A stretch of 64,000 bases of DNA from Roseibaca sp. Y0-43. GTDB lineage: Bacteria > Pseudomonadota > Alphaproteobacteria > Rhodobacterales > Rhodobacteraceae. Shown piece after piece: positions 1-9,022 of this stretch. Each line of letters starts with the position of its first letter. Positions within the stretch are counted from its first letter, which is position 1. The translations under genes were made by a program, and so were the position numbers. The notes under the pieces are model-generated. The model ran no database searches and was not told the origin of the DNA. It saw only the letters and a list, made by a program, of their open reading frames with translations. The stretch spans positions 62,001-126,000 of the forward strand of contig NZ_JAFMPR010000006.1 in NCBI RefSeq assembly GCF_020667835.1, given 5' to 3'.

Positions 1-442
1 GCTGCTGGGCGTGGCCGCCGATGAAGATGGCGTGCGCGAGGTCGCCAAACGCGCGCGCGGCACGCCGCGCATCGCGGGCCGCTTGCTGCGCCGCGTGGTC
101 GATTTCGTGCTGGTCGAGGGCGACGGTCGGCTGACCCGCGCGCTGGCCGACAATGCGCTGACACGGCTGGGCGTGGACAAGATTGGGCTGGACGGGGCGG
201 ACCGGCGCTACCTGTCGTTGCTGGCGGAAAACTATGGCGGCGGGCCGGTGGGCGTGGAAACCATCGCCGCCGCCCTGTCGGAAAGCCGCGACGCGATCGA
301 GGAAGTGATTGAACCCTACCTGCTGCAACAAGGCCTGATCGCGCGCACCCCGCGCGGGCGGATGCTGGCAGCGAAGGCATGGGCGCATCTGGGCCTGCCC
401 GCGCCTGCACCGGACCAGCAAGGCAAGCTGTTCGACGGCTAA
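1..442 (+). CDS. ruvB: Holliday junction branch-migration helicase RuvB, C-terminal part (gene starts before the window)
   Basis: The reading frame is open from base 2 and ends at TAA 440-442, giving about 146 residues, under half of a normal RuvB of roughly 340. RuvB is the AAA+ motor that drives branch migration of Holliday junctions with RuvA. The visible part begins in the small ATPase domain ([16 protein letters not shown], containing the arginine-rich sensor-2 helix) and continues into the C-terminal winged helix ([16 protein letters not shown], then [17 protein letters not shown]). The ATPase core with Walker motifs lies outside the window. Its stop overlaps that of the convergent ispE gene by three bases, so the two messages end tail to tail with no room for a separate terminator. 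Confidence 0.95.
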   Translation, partial: LLGVAADEDGVREVAKRARGTPRIAGRLLRRVVDFVLVEGDGRLTRALADNALTRLGVDKIGLDGADRRYLSLLAENYGGGPVGVETIAAALSESRDAIEEVIEPYLLQQGLIARTPRGRMLAAKAWAHLGLPAPAPDQQGKLFDG

Positions 443-1263
443 AGCAGCGCCGTTGCCCGCACCCACCAGCCAGGACGCACGCCTGAAATCGTATCAGCGG
501 CCACTTGGGCCTGGCCCAAATCCGGAAACAGCCCGAAACAGGTCGCCCCCGACCCGGACATACGCGCGAGCGCCGCGCCCGACCCTTCCAGCGCGCCCAA
601 GACCTGCGCGATCTCGGGGACCGCTGCACAGGCGGGCGCTTGCAGGTCGTTGCGCTGCGCGGACAACCATTCGACGAAACGGGCGAAATCGGGCCAAGCG
701 GGCAAAGTGTCGGGCATTGGGGCGTTGTCTTTGCGGGCCAGTGCTCGGAACACCTCCGGGGTGGACACGCCCACGCGCGGGTTGACCAAGACCATCGCCA
801 TTTGCGGCAAGGGCGGGATGGGCGTGACATCTTCGCCGATACCCCGCATCCGGCACGGTTGCGCCGACATGCAGACGGGCACATCCGCCCCCAAGGGCAG
901 CACATCGGGGGGCAAGGCGCGGCCCGTGGCGCGCGCCACCAGCCGCAAGGCCGCCGCCGCGTCGGATGACCCGCCCCCGATGCCAGAGGCCACGGGCAGG
1001 TGCTTTTCCAGCGTCAGCGCCAAGCCATCCGCCTGCATCAGCCGGGCCGCGCGCAAAACCAAATTGTCGCCCTCGCCAGACAGGCCTGCCGCTTCTGGCC
1101 CGGTCACGTCCAGCGACAGGCCCGGCGCGGGCGTCGCGCGCAACACGTCACCTACGTCAGTAAACACAACCAGCGAATCCAGCTGGTGATAGCCATCCGC
1201 GCGCTGCCCGATCACATGCAGCGCCAGATTGACCTTTGCAGGCGCGCGTTCCGGCGCGATCAT
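439..1263 (-). CDS. ispE: 4-diphosphocytidyl-2-C-methyl-D-erythritol kinase
   Basis: Cytoplasmic GHMP-family kinase of the non-mevalonate (MEP) isoprenoid pathway; it phosphorylates CDP-ME with ATP. The 274-residue product is of usual size. It shows the N-terminal substrate motif [19 protein letters not shown] and the glycine-rich GHMP ATP-binding loop [19 protein letters not shown] chose the ATG at 1263 because the family starts just ahead of PAKVNL and because this ATG overlaps the TGA of the upstream TPR gene as ATGA, a typical translational coupling; the frame runs on upstream only inside the TPR gene. The pairing of a secreted TPR protein with ispE is inferred to be one transcript. Confidence 0.95.
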   Translation of the reverse strand: MIAPERAPAKVNLALHVIGQRADGYHQLDSLVVFTDVGDVLRATPAPGLSLDVTGPEAAGLSGEGDNLVLRAARLMQADGLALTLEKHLPVASGIGGGSSDAAAALRLVARATGRALPPDVLPLGADVPVCMSAQPCRMRGIGEDVTPIPPLPQMAMVLVNPRVGVSTPEVFRALARKDNAPMPDTLPAWPDFARFVEWLSAQRNDLQAPACAAVPEIAQVLGALEGSGAALARMSGSGATCFGLFPDLGQAQVAADTISGVRPGWWVRATALL

Positions 1264-2954
1264 TGGCTGTCGGTCATCGCTTCGGGCGGGATCTTGCCCT
1301 CTTCGATCTTGCGGCGAACAAGGTCCACATCCAGATCCGGATGCGGGGCAAAGGACAGCGCCCGCTGCCATTGAAAGCGCGCCTCGCGCTCGCGGCCCAC
1401 AGCCCAATATACATCGCCCAGATGGTCGTTCAGGATGGGGTCCGTCGGCATCAGCTCGACCGCGCGCTCCATGACCGGAACGGCCTCGTCATAGCGGCCA
1501 AGGCGGTAGAACGCCCAGCCAAGGCTATCGACGATATAGCCGCTATCGGGCTCGGCCTCGACCGCGCGCTCGATCATGCCAAGCGCTTCGTCCAGCTTCA
1601 GCCCCTTGTCGATCAGCGAATAGCCAAGGTAGTTCAGCACCTGCGGCTCATCCGGCACGAATTCCAGCGCGCGGCGAAATTCAGGCTCTGCCCGCTCCCA
1701 TTCGCCCATGCGTTCCAAGGCGATGGCGCGGGTATAGATCAGCACCCAATGGCGGTCTTCGACGGTGTCAAGCAGGCCCAGCGCGTTGGAATAGGCTGCT
1801 TCGGCCTCGGCGAATTGCTCTTCGCGGCGCAGCAGGTCGCCCAGCGCGCTGTAGACCAGAACAGAGTCGGGCTTTTCCTGAACAAGCTCGCGCAGGCTGT
1901 CGATGGCGGCCGATACTTCGCCGCTACGGGCCAAGGCATTGGCCTTGCCAAGCTGCGCGCCCAAGTATTGCGGGCTGTCAGGCGACATGGAATCGTAAAC
2001 GGCATCAGCCAGCGCATATTGGCCGGCACGTTCCAGAATCTGCCCCGTCAGCAGGATCGCATCGCCATGATCGGGGCGCAGCGCCAGCGCAAGCTGCGCA
2101 TAGACCAAGGGCAGCCAATCATTCGCCTCTGCCGGCAGCGCAGAGGCGAGCATGAAATAGGTCTCTGCCATGCCATCGCGGGCAGAGGTGATGGTGTCGA
2201 ACGGGATCGCGCGCCCCTCTTCGAGCGCCGCGCGCAGATAAGCCACGTCTTCGTCAGGGTTCGCGCCGAACATCGCGTCGGTCAGCGCCAGCGCATCTTC
2301 CATGCGGCCAAGCTGCGACAGGATGCTGATATGGGCAATCACGCCGCGGCGGGTCAGGCCAATCGGGCCTTCGGCTTCTCCGGTCAAGAGAGCCTCGGCG
2401 CGTTCCAGATCGCCCACATAGGCGAAGGCAAGCGCCTTGAAATACAATGCGAACGGGGCCAATTCCTCGCGCTCCGCGATCACCTCGTCGAAGGCGGCCA
2501 GCGCATCGGACATGCTGCCGCGCCCCAGCTCGGCCCAGGCTTGGGCCATCGGATCGGTGAGCGGCCCGGTCAGCTGCCCATCTTCCAAGGCGCCAAGGGC
2601 CACGTCATAGGCGCCACGCTTGAACGCATCGGCCTGAAGCACCAACGAGGCGGTAGAGCTGCGCCCCTCTTGCGCCACGATCTGCGCCGCACGCTCGGCG
2701 GCGCGGTCGAAATTGCCGGACAGCAAATGCCCCTGCATCGACAATTCCAGAAAACCGGGGTTGTCCGGGTCGGCTTCTAGCAGGCGGTCATGGCTGGCTG
2801 CGATCTGGGCAAAATCATTGTCCGAAACCGCAACCCGCGCCGACAGGAAAGCGCCCGCTGCACCGGACATCACACCGGGCGACGGCATTTCTTGCGCCTG
2901 CCCCGGCGTGGCCGCCAGCAAAAGGCAAAGCGAAACCCGACCAAGGATCGACAT
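1260..2954 (-). CDS. Secreted tetratricopeptide-repeat protein
   Basis: A 564-residue protein with a cleavable signal peptide (hydrophobic core [14 protein letters not shown]), so it is probably periplasmic or anchored to the outer membrane. The rest is helical repeats with the TPR signature spacing; clear units include [40 protein letters not shown], and a unit ending [23 protein letters not shown] proteins act as docking scaffolds, but the partner is not visible here. The start at 2954 gives a standard signal sequence; an in-frame upstream ATG at 3038 would put a charged extension in front and is rejected. It lies upstream of ispE with a 4-base overlap. Confidence 0.85.
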   Translation of the reverse strand: MSILGRVSLCLLLAATPGQAQEMPSPGVMSGAAGAFLSARVAVSDNDFAQIAASHDRLLEADPDNPGFLELSMQGHLLSGNFDRAAERAAQIVAQEGRSSTASLVLQADAFKRGAYDVALGALEDGQLTGPLTDPMAQAWAELGRGSMSDALAAFDEVIAEREELAPFALYFKALAFAYVGDLERAEALLTGEAEGPIGLTRRGVIAHISILSQLGRMEDALALTDAMFGANPDEDVAYLRAALEEGRAIPFDTITSARDGMAETYFMLASALPAEANDWLPLVYAQLALALRPDHGDAILLTGQILERAGQYALADAVYDSMSPDSPQYLGAQLGKANALARSGEVSAAIDSLRELVQEKPDSVLVYSALGDLLRREEQFAEAEAAYSNALGLLDTVEDRHWVLIYTRAIALERMGEWERAEPEFRRALEFVPDEPQVLNYLGYSLIDKGLKLDEALGMIERAVEAEPDSGYIVDSLGWAFYRLGRYDEAVPVMERAVELMPTDPILNDHLGDVYWAVGREREARFQWQRALSFAPHPDLDVDLVRRKIEEGKIPPEAMTDSQ

Positions 2955-3000
2955 GGGGTGTTGCACGCGTTGATTACTCCGCTCGATTACCCCAAGCCTA

Positions 3001-3052
3001 GTGCCATGAGGGGGCACAGGCAATCGCCCAGCGATCAAAAATCGGTTGGGCG
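3001..3052. other. Two tandem hairpins between the ETF-QO and TPR genes
   Basis: GTGCC (3001-3005) pairs with GGCAC (3013-3017). A second hairpin has arms CGCCCA (3025-3030) and TGGGCG (3047-3052), with inner GAT/ATC pairs around a CAAAA loop. Both are seen directly. Neither is followed by a clear U tract on the minus strand, so termination after the ETF-QO gene is only possible. Confidence 0.4.
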
Positions 3053-3059
3053 CTGCGCT

Positions 3060-4709
3060 TTACATATTCGGGTAGTTCGGCCCGTCGCCCCCCTGCGGCG
3101 TCACCCAGTTGATGTTCTGACTGGGATCCTTGATGTCGCAGGTCTTGCAATGCACGCAGTTCTGGAAATTGATGACGAAGCGCGGATCGCTGCCCTCTTC
3201 CTCGACCACCTCGTAGACGCCTGCCGGGCAGTAGCGTTGCGCGGGCTCGGCATATTTCGGCAGGTTCACCTTGATCGGCACGCTCGGGTCCACCAGCGTC
3301 AGATGCGCGGGCTGGCTTTCTTCGTGGTTGGTAAAGGAATAGGCCACGTTGGTCAGCCGGTCGAAGGACAGTTTGCCATCGGGCTTGGGATAGTCGATAG
3401 GCTTGAACTTGGCCGCTTCGCCGGTGGCTTCGGCGTCGGTCTTGCCATGGCCTATGGTGCCGAACAGCGAGAAGCCCAGCGTGTTGGTCCACATATCCAA
3501 GCCACCCAAGGTCAGCGACGGCACCAGCCCCCATTTCGACCACATGGGTTTGACATTGCGCACCTTCTTCAAATCCTTGCCCACGGGGCCGTTGCGCAAT
3601 TCCTTGTCATAATCGGTCAGCTCGTCGCCCGCGCGGCCTGCCTTGATGGCCTCGAAAGCGGCTTCGGCAGCGGCTTTGCCCGACAGCATGGCATTGTGGT
3701 TGCCCTTGATGCGCGGCACGTTCACCAACCCCGCCGAGCAGCCCAGAAGCGCCCCGCCCGGAAACGCGGTTTTCGGAATGGACTGGAAGCCCCCTTCGGA
3801 AATGGCCCGCGCCCCATAGGCCACGCGCTTGCCGCCTTTCAGCAGCTCGGCCACCATCGGGTGATGCTTAAAGCGCTGGAATTCCATATAGGGCGACAGA
3901 TACGGGTTTTCGTAGTTCAGATGCACCACGAAGCCCACGTAAACCTGATTATTGTCAATGTGGTAGATGAAGCTACCACCGCCCGCATTGCTGCCCAAGG
4001 GCCAGCCCATCGTATGCGTGACCGTGCCTTCGCGATGTTTATCCGGGTCGATTTCCCAGATTTCCTTCATCCCGATGCCGTATTTCTGCGGCTCTTTGCC
4101 CTTGGCCAGATCGTAGCGCGCGATCACCTCTTTCGACAGCGACCCGCGCACGCCTTCGGACAGGAAGACATACTTGCCGTGCAGTTCCATCCCCGGCTCG
4201 TAGCCGTCGCCGGGTGTGCCATCGGGGTTCTTGCCGAACTCGCCCGCGACCACGCCCTTCACCTCGCCATTCTCGCCATAGACCAGCTCCGAGCAGGCCA
4301 TGCCGGGGAAGATCTCGACACCCAAACCCTCGGCTTGTTCGGCCATCCAGCGGCAGACATTGGCCATTGAGACGATGTAATTGCCGTGATTGTTCATCAG
4401 TGGCGGCATGGGCCAGTTCGGCACGCGGATGCTGCCAGCCTCGCCCAGCATGTAGAAATTGTCCTCGCGAACGGGCACGGTGATCGGCGCGCCGCGCTCT
4501 TTCCAGTCGGGCATCAGCGCGTCCAGCCCGCACGGGTCCAGCACCGCGCCCGACAGGATATGCGCCCCCACTTCCGAGCCCTTTTCCAGCACGACGACGC
4601 CCAGATCGGGGTCTAGCTGTTTCAGCCGGATCGCGGCAGACAGGCCAGCAGGGCCGGCACCCACGATGACGACATCATATTCCATGGCTTCGCGGTCAGT
4701 GGCGGTCAT
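3060..4709 (-). CDS. Electron transfer flavoprotein-ubiquinone oxidoreductase (ETF-QO)
   Basis: Membrane-associated flavoprotein that passes electrons from reduced ETF (fatty-acid and amino-acid oxidation) to ubiquinone. The 549 residues match the family length. The N-terminal FAD dinucleotide fold is VVIVGAGPAGLSAAIRLKQ. The C-terminus carries the ferredoxin-like 4Fe-4S domain: CPAGVYEV followed by NFQNCVHCKTCDIKDPSQN supplies four cysteines. ATG 4709 follows a good ribosome site (AGGAG, 6 bases away); a longer in-frame start at 4763 would add a basic, non-conserved leader. A perfect inverted repeat, GCGACA-N5-TGTCGC, sits 35 bases upstream and may be an operator. Confidence 0.97.
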   Translation of the reverse strand: MTATDREAMEYDVVIVGAGPAGLSAAIRLKQLDPDLGVVVLEKGSEVGAHILSGAVLDPCGLDALMPDWKERGAPITVPVREDNFYMLGEAGSIRVPNWPMPPLMNNHGNYIVSMANVCRWMAEQAEGLGVEIFPGMACSELVYGENGEVKGVVAGEFGKNPDGTPGDGYEPGMELHGKYVFLSEGVRGSLSKEVIARYDLAKGKEPQKYGIGMKEIWEIDPDKHREGTVTHTMGWPLGSNAGGGSFIYHIDNNQVYVGFVVHLNYENPYLSPYMEFQRFKHHPMVAELLKGGKRVAYGARAISEGGFQSIPKTAFPGGALLGCSAGLVNVPRIKGNHNAMLSGKAAAEAAFEAIKAGRAGDELTDYDKELRNGPVGKDLKKVRNVKPMWSKWGLVPSLTLGGLDMWTNTLGFSLFGTIGHGKTDAEATGEAAKFKPIDYPKPDGKLSFDRLTNVAYSFTNHEESQPAHLTLVDPSVPIKVNLPKYAEPAQRYCPAGVYEVVEEEGSDPRFVINFQNCVHCKTCDIKDPSQNINWVTPQGGDGPNYPNM

Positions 4710-4744
4710 GCTCGCTCCTAATAATTGCGCGTGGCGGCGTCTTC

Positions 4745-4761
4745 GCGACATATTCTGTCGC
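4745..4761. promoter_or_regulatory. Inverted repeat GCGACA-N5-TGTCGC upstream of the ETF-QO gene
   Basis: Perfect 6-base arms with a 5-base spacer, 35 bases before the ETF-QO start. A related half site (GCGACAATATGT) occurs at 4832-4843 in the same intergenic region. The shape is that of a dimeric repressor operator; the protein is unknown and the assignment is an inference. Confidence 0.4.
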
Positions 4762-4914
4762 ACAGCCCTAGCCCAGAACGGGCGGCGTGGTCAATGGTTA
4801 CGCGGCGTTGCAGCACGAACAACCGTCTGATCGCGACAATATGTATCTGAAAGCCGAAATTCGCATTGCGCTTGCAATCCGCTTGGCTCTGCGCTCAGAT
4901 GCAAGGGAAAGACC

Positions 4915-4945
4915 AGATAGCCCCGGCCCTTGCCGCGGGCTGTCT
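4915..4945 (+). promoter_or_regulatory. Strong hairpin in the greA leader
   Basis: Arms AGATAGCCC (4915-4923) and GGGCTGTCT (4937-4945) pair with one G-U, plus an inner CGG/CCG step, and are followed by a pyrimidine-rich TTCTATAT. The hairpin ends 24 bases before the greA ATG. In Escherichia coli the greA leader is attenuated by a terminator-like hairpin; a similar role here is inference from position and shape. Confidence 0.45.
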
Positions 4946-4969
4946 TTCTATATCGAGTAGGGACGACAC

Positions 4970-5440
4970 ATGGAAAAACTGCCTTTGACCCGCGCGGGCC
5001 AGCAAATGCTGGATGCAGAGCTGAAACGGCTGAAATCGGTCGAACGCCCCGCCGTCATCCGCGCAATTTCCGAAGCGCGAGAGCATGGCGACCTGTCCGA
5101 GAATGCCGAATACCATGCCGCGCGCGAGAAGCAGAGCTTCATCGAGGGCCGGATAAAAGAGCTGGAATCGATCCTGTCGCGCGCCGATGTGATCGACACC
5201 AGCAAGATGTCGGGCAGCATAAAGTTCGGCGCGACCGTCAAGCTGGTCGATGAAGACACCGACGAAGAGAGAACCTACCAGATCGTGGGCGAGGCCGAAG
5301 CGGACCTTGAAAAAGGGCTGCTGAACCTGAAATCGCCCTTGGCCCGCGCGCTGATCGGCAAGGACGAGGGCGATACCGTCACCGTGCGCACCCCCGGCGG
5401 CGAGCGCAATTACGAGATACTGGAAATCCAGTATATCTAG
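4970..5440 (+). CDS. greA: Transcription elongation factor GreA
   Basis: Binds the RNA polymerase secondary channel and stimulates cleavage of backtracked RNA. The 156 residues have the usual two parts: an N-terminal antiparallel coiled coil whose tip holds the acidic motif [13 protein letters not shown] (the Asp and Glu that place Mg2+ at the active site), and a C-terminal FKBP-like domain beginning near [15 protein letters not shown] and ending [13 protein letters not shown]. Start ATG 4970 follows GTAGGGACGACAC, a modest ribosome site. The next gene starts three bases after its stop, so the two are likely cotranscribed. A stable hairpin lies in the leader. Confidence 0.97.
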   Translation: MEKLPLTRAGQQMLDAELKRLKSVERPAVIRAISEAREHGDLSENAEYHAAREKQSFIEGRIKELESILSRADVIDTSKMSGSIKFGATVKLVDEDTDEERTYQIVGEAEADLEKGLLNLKSPLARALIGKDEGDTVTVRTPGGERNYEILEIQYI

Positions 5441-5443
5441 GGC

Positions 5444-6418
5444 ATGACACAGACACCGCCCCCCACCGGCAGACGTCAGGCCCGTGCCCCCTCTCGGCTG
5501 ATGGACCGGGGGGCGGTGCGGGTTCTGGCGATTTCCATCTGGCTGGTCGCGGGGTTGCTGTTTTTCCTGCTGACCGATTTCGACAGCATGGATACGATAA
5601 CGCTGGCCATGCTGGCGGTCGGGCTGTTTTTGCCTGCCGTGCTGCTCTCTATGGTGTTGCTGCTGGCCAATACCCTGGCAGAGATGCGGTCGGAAGCGGG
5701 CCAGTTGCAAGGCAGCATAGACGAGTTGCGCCGCGCCATGTTGCAACAAAACGCGCCAGCCTCTGACCTTCCACCCGAAGCGAAACAGAAGATCGAGAAG
5801 CTGAGCGCGCAGGCCGAGCAGACCGAAACCCGGTTGACCATGTTCTTCTCGCAGCGCGCGCGCGAAGGGCGGGCCGCGCAACCCGGCCAGCAAGACCCGC
5901 AAGCGCTGCTGGCCTTGGGCGGAATGGATCCCGCGCCATCCGACGCGCTGGACCCCGCCACGCTGATCCGCGCCCTGCATTTCCCAGAGGACGAGAACGA
6001 CACCGAAGGCTTTGCCGCGCTGCGCCGCGCCTTGGCCGATGCGCGCGTTGCCCCACTGATAAAGGCCGCGCAAGACGTGCTGACCCGGCTGGCGCAGGAA
6101 GGCATCTACATGGATGACCTGCGCCCAGACCGTGCGCGGCCCGAATTCTGGCGTGCCTTCGCCCAAGGAACACGCGGCGCGCTGGTCGCGCCCTTGGGCG
6201 GCATCCGGGACCGGTCCTGCCTTGCGCTCAGTTCCGGGCGGATGCGGTCCGACCCCGAATTCCGCGCCGCCGTGCACTTGTTCCTGCGCGAGTTCGACAA
6301 GGTGCTGTCCGCCTTTGAACCTGCCGCCGACGATGCGCAGATCGCCGCCCTGTCCGACACCCGTTCAGCCCGCGCCTTCATGCTGTTGGGCCGCGTCAGC
6401 GGCGTCTTTTCGCGCTGA
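5444..6418 (+). CDS. Membrane protein with two N-terminal transmembrane helices, unknown function
   Basis: I do not recognise a named family in these 324 residues. After a basic N-terminus there are two hydrophobic segments (VLAISIWLVAGLLFFLLT at about residues 26-43, and AMLAVGLFLPAVLLSMVLLL at about 52-71). A helical, probably coiled-coil stretch follows (TLAEMRSEAGQLQGSIDELR) and then a soluble, mostly alpha-helical C-terminal half rich in Ala, Arg and Asp. The start overlaps nothing but follows the greA stop by three bases, so it is probably made from the greA transcript. The architecture suggests a membrane-anchored cytoplasmic domain; no catalytic motif was found. Confidence 0.8.
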   Translation: MTQTPPPTGRRQARAPSRLMDRGAVRVLAISIWLVAGLLFFLLTDFDSMDTITLAMLAVGLFLPAVLLSMVLLLANTLAEMRSEAGQLQGSIDELRRAMLQQNAPASDLPPEAKQKIEKLSAQAEQTETRLTMFFSQRAREGRAAQPGQQDPQALLALGGMDPAPSDALDPATLIRALHFPEDENDTEGFAALRRALADARVAPLIKAAQDVLTRLAQEGIYMDDLRPDRARPEFWRAFAQGTRGALVAPLGGIRDRSCLALSSGRMRSDPEFRAAVHLFLREFDKVLSAFEPAADDAQIAALSDTRSARAFMLLGRVSGVFSR

Positions 6419-6449
6419 CTTGAACTGTCGCCCTGCCGGCGCTAGACAC

Positions 6450-6469
6450 GGTTCACATGTTCACGAACC
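6450..6469. promoter_or_regulatory. Palindrome GGTTC-N10-GAACC before azlC
   Basis: The arms are perfect, and the left half is also a direct repeat (GTTCAC-AT-GTTCAC, 6451-6464). It lies 14 bases before the chosen azlC start. It resembles an operator, but the regulator is not known and the site is an inference. Confidence 0.3.
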
Positions 6470-6483
6470 GCAGGGGCGGCCCC

Positions 6484-7188
6484 ATGACATTTCCGCGCGA
6501 TTTCTGGCTGGGTTTCCGCGCCGGCCTGCCCTTCTTGCTGGTTATCATCCCTTTCGGCATCGTGTTCGGCGTGGTCGCGACCGAAGCCGGGTTGAACGTG
6601 ACGCAGACCATGGGCTTCTCGATCCTTGTAATCGCCGGAGCCGCGCAATTCGTGGCGGTGCAGCTTCTGGTCGAAAATGCGCCGGTGCTGATTATTCTGG
6701 CCACATCGCTGGCGGTCAATCTGCGCATGGCGATGTATTCCGCCAGCCTTGCCCCGCATCTGGGCCAGATCGCTTGGTGGGAACGCGCCGTTGTGTCCTA
6801 TTTCATGGTGGATCAGGCCTATGCCGCCGCCATCCTGAAATATGAAACCAGCCCGGAACTGACCCCGCGCCAGAAGCTGGCCTATTACATGGGCGTCGTC
6901 ACCCCGGTCTGCCCCATGTGGTATGGGGCCACCTATGGCGGCGCGTCGCTGGGCGACATGATCCCGGCGGGCCTGCCGATTGATTTCGCCGTGCCGATCA
7001 CCTTTCTGGCGCTGATCGTGCCGATGCTCCGCTCGCTTGCGCATGTGGTGGCGGCGCTTGTTTCCATTGTCGGGGTCTTGGTCTTTGCCTTCGTGCCCTT
7101 CAACCTTGGCCTGCTGCTGGCCGCGCTTCTGGCCATGGTCGCGGGCGCCGAAACAGAGCGGCAGATGACCAAGAGGGCCGCGCGATGA
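6484..7188 (+). CDS. azlC: AzlC-family branched-chain amino acid exporter, large subunit
   Basis: Inner-membrane permease that with AzlD exports branched-chain amino acids or analogues. The 234-residue protein begins MTFPRDFWLGFRAGLPFLLV and has several hydrophobic helices with family features, such as IVFGVVATEAGL, the conserved AGAAQFVAVQLL segment, LAVNLRMAMYSASLAPHL and the later PMWYGATYGG. The ATG at 6484 is preferred to the in-frame ATG at 6457 because it has GGGGCGG just upstream and fits family starts. Its last four bases overlap azlD (ATGA), the usual two-subunit arrangement. Confidence 0.92.
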   Translation: MTFPRDFWLGFRAGLPFLLVIIPFGIVFGVVATEAGLNVTQTMGFSILVIAGAAQFVAVQLLVENAPVLIILATSLAVNLRMAMYSASLAPHLGQIAWWERAVVSYFMVDQAYAAAILKYETSPELTPRQKLAYYMGVVTPVCPMWYGATYGGASLGDMIPAGLPIDFAVPITFLALIVPMLRSLAHVVAALVSIVGVLVFAFVPFNLGLLLAALLAMVAGAETERQMTKRAAR

Positions 7189-7517
7189 CCCTGTCCAGCG
7201 CCGAGATCTGGCTAGTGATCGTGGGCCTTGGACTGGGGTCGTTCCTGCTGCGCTTTTCCTTTCTGGGAATTATCGGCAATCGCGACCTGCCCGAGTGGCT
7301 GCTGCGCCACCTGCGCTACACCGCCGTGGCCGTCATGCCCGGCATGATTACCCCCATGATCCTGTTTCCCGCCGCCACGGGCGGGCAGTTCGACCTTGTG
7401 CGCATGGGGGCGGCAATCGCGACCATCGCCATCAGCCTGTGGACGCGCAACGCCACGCTGACCATTTTCGGCGGCGCGGGTGTGCTACTCGCCCTGCATT
7501 TCCTGATCGCGGCCTAG
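7185..7517 (+). CDS. azlD: AzlD-family branched-chain amino acid exporter, small subunit
   Basis: Small inner-membrane partner of AzlC. The 110 residues contain about four hydrophobic helices: LVIVGLGLGSFLLRFSFLG, VAVMPGMITPMILF, IATIAISLWTRNATLTIFGG, and a final VLLALHFLI. The RF(S)F and LRYTAVAVMPG motifs fit the AzlD family. It starts inside the azlC stop (ATGA), implying coupled translation at fixed ratio. Its final 33 bases overlap the 3' end of the convergent flavoprotein gene, so the two transcripts are partly antisense. Confidence 0.9.
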   Translation: MTLSSAEIWLVIVGLGLGSFLLRFSFLGIIGNRDLPEWLLRHLRYTAVAVMPGMITPMILFPAATGGQFDLVRMGAAIATIAISLWTRNATLTIFGGAGVLLALHFLIAA

Positions 7518-8930
7518 CACCGCGCCGGGGTTCATGATGCCCAAAGGGTCCAGCGCGTGTTTGATCGCGCGCATCGCGGCCAGTTTGGCCGGATCGCCAT
7601 AGCGCAGCAGGTCGCCCGTTTTCAGCCGTCCGATGCCATGTTCGGCGCTGACCGAGCCACCCATTTCGTGCACCAGGTCATGCACACAGGTCTTGATCGC
7701 ATCACGCTGGTTTTCATAGGCCTCGCGGCTACGCCCTTCGGCGGGAAACACATTGTAATGCAGGTTCCCGTCGCCCAGATGGCCGAAGCAGTTGATGCGA
7801 AACGCGCCCAGCTTGGCCAGTTCCGGCCCTGCTCTGTCTATGAACCGGGGCAGTTCCGACAGTGGCAGCGAAATGTCGTGGCTGGAAATCGCGCCGATAT
7901 GGCGGTTCGCCTCCGGGATGGACTCGCGAATCTGCCAGAACTCGGCCCGCTGCGTCTGGTTCTGCGCGATCAGACCGTCACTGACCAATCCGCGCTCCAT
8001 CGCCGTGCCCAGCAAGTCATCGACCAAGGCAGGCTGGTCCACGCCTTCGGGCGCGCCGATGTCCAGCAGCACCATCCAGTCGGGCGCTTGTACGAAAGGC
8101 TGGCGCAAGGTGGGACGGGCCTCGGCCAAGAATGCCAGCCCCACGCCGCTTATCAACTCGAACGCCGAAATCATGCCCGACAGCTTCGCCTGCGCCAAGG
8201 CGAACAGCTCCAGCGCCGCAGCGGGGCTGTCCACGACCAACAGCGCCGCGCCCTCGGCCCGGTTGCGCGGGAACAGGCGCAGGCTGGCGGCGGTTATCAC
8301 GCCCAGACTGCCCTCTGACCCCAACAGCAGGTGGCGCAGGTCATAGCCCGTGTTGTCCTTGCGCAGCCGCTTCAGCCCGTGCCAGATCTGGCCATCGGGC
8401 AGCACCGCTTCCAGCCCCAGCACCAGGTCGCGCGCGTTGCCGTAGCGCAGCACATTCACCCCGCCAGCATTGGTGGCAAGCAAACCGCCGATCCGCGCCG
8501 ACCCTTCAGAGGCCAGTGACAACGGAAACAGCCGATCCTCGGCCAAGGCCGCCGCCTGCACATCGGCCAAGATGACGCCCGCTTCTGCCACCAGCACATT
8601 CTCGGACGGGTAGACCGCGCGAATGGTATTCATACGCTCCAGCGACAGCAGAAGCGGCGCTGGGCCATCCGGCGCGATCTGGCCGCCCACAAGCCCGGTG
8701 CCCCCGCCATAGGGCACGATTCCCACGCGCGCATCGTGGCAGGCTCGGACAATGCGCGCTACGTCCTCCACGTTGCGCGGCAGGGCAACAGCCCCCGCCT
8801 GCCCGTGCCACCGCCCGCGCGGCTCTTCCAGGTAACGCGGCTCGGCAGGCCGCAGGCTGTCGGGCGGAAGCTGGGCGGCCAGCCCGGCCAGAAAGTCCGC
8901 ATCGGCTGCATTGAGGGGGATCATGTTCAT
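7485..8930 (-). CDS. FAD-linked oxidoreductase of the GlcD / D-lactate dehydrogenase type
   Basis: VAO/PCMH-type flavoprotein that oxidises a D-2-hydroxy acid (D-lactate, glycolate or D-2-hydroxyglutarate; which one cannot be told here). The N-terminal FAD-binding domain shows IVPYGGGTGLVGGQ and LSLASEGSARIGGLLATNAGG; the C-terminal cap ends in INCFGHLGDGNLHYNV and the signature VSAEHGIGRLK, which carries the active-site His. Length is 481 residues from ATG 8930 or 479 from ATG 8924; neither has a strong ribosome site. A perfect G-quadruplex motif lies 63 bases upstream. The last 33 bases overlap azlD from the other strand. Confidence 0.92.
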   Translation of the reverse strand: MNMIPLNAADADFLAGLAAQLPPDSLRPAEPRYLEEPRGRWHGQAGAVALPRNVEDVARIVRACHDARVGIVPYGGGTGLVGGQIAPDGPAPLLLSLERMNTIRAVYPSENVLVAEAGVILADVQAAALAEDRLFPLSLASEGSARIGGLLATNAGGVNVLRYGNARDLVLGLEAVLPDGQIWHGLKRLRKDNTGYDLRHLLLGSEGSLGVITAASLRLFPRNRAEGAALLVVDSPAAALELFALAQAKLSGMISAFELISGVGLAFLAEARPTLRQPFVQAPDWMVLLDIGAPEGVDQPALVDDLLGTAMERGLVSDGLIAQNQTQRAEFWQIRESIPEANRHIGAISSHDISLPLSELPRFIDRAGPELAKLGAFRINCFGHLGDGNLHYNVFPAEGRSREAYENQRDAIKTCVHDLVHEMGGSVSAEHGIGRLKTGDLLRYGDPAKLAAMRAIKHALDPLGIMNPGAVLGRDQEMQGE

Positions 8931-8992
8931 AAGGTCGACACTAGCCCCGGGCGCGGGTCGCGCAAGGGGGCGCGCCACCGGCGCGTCCCCGT

Positions 8993-9007
8993 GGGTGGGT
9001 GGGTGGG
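8993..9007 (+). other. Perfect G-quadruplex motif (G3T)3G3
   Basis: The bases read GGGTGGGTGGGTGGG on the plus strand, in the 92-base gap between the acetyltransferase stop (9023) and the flavoprotein start (8930), both on the minus strand. The plus strand is the transcription template there, and the complementary C-rich tract would be in the RNA. Sequences of this kind form very stable parallel quadruplexes in vitro; whether it acts in the cell is not shown. Confidence 0.7.
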
Positions 9008-9022
9008 CGCGGCCCGCGCGCG

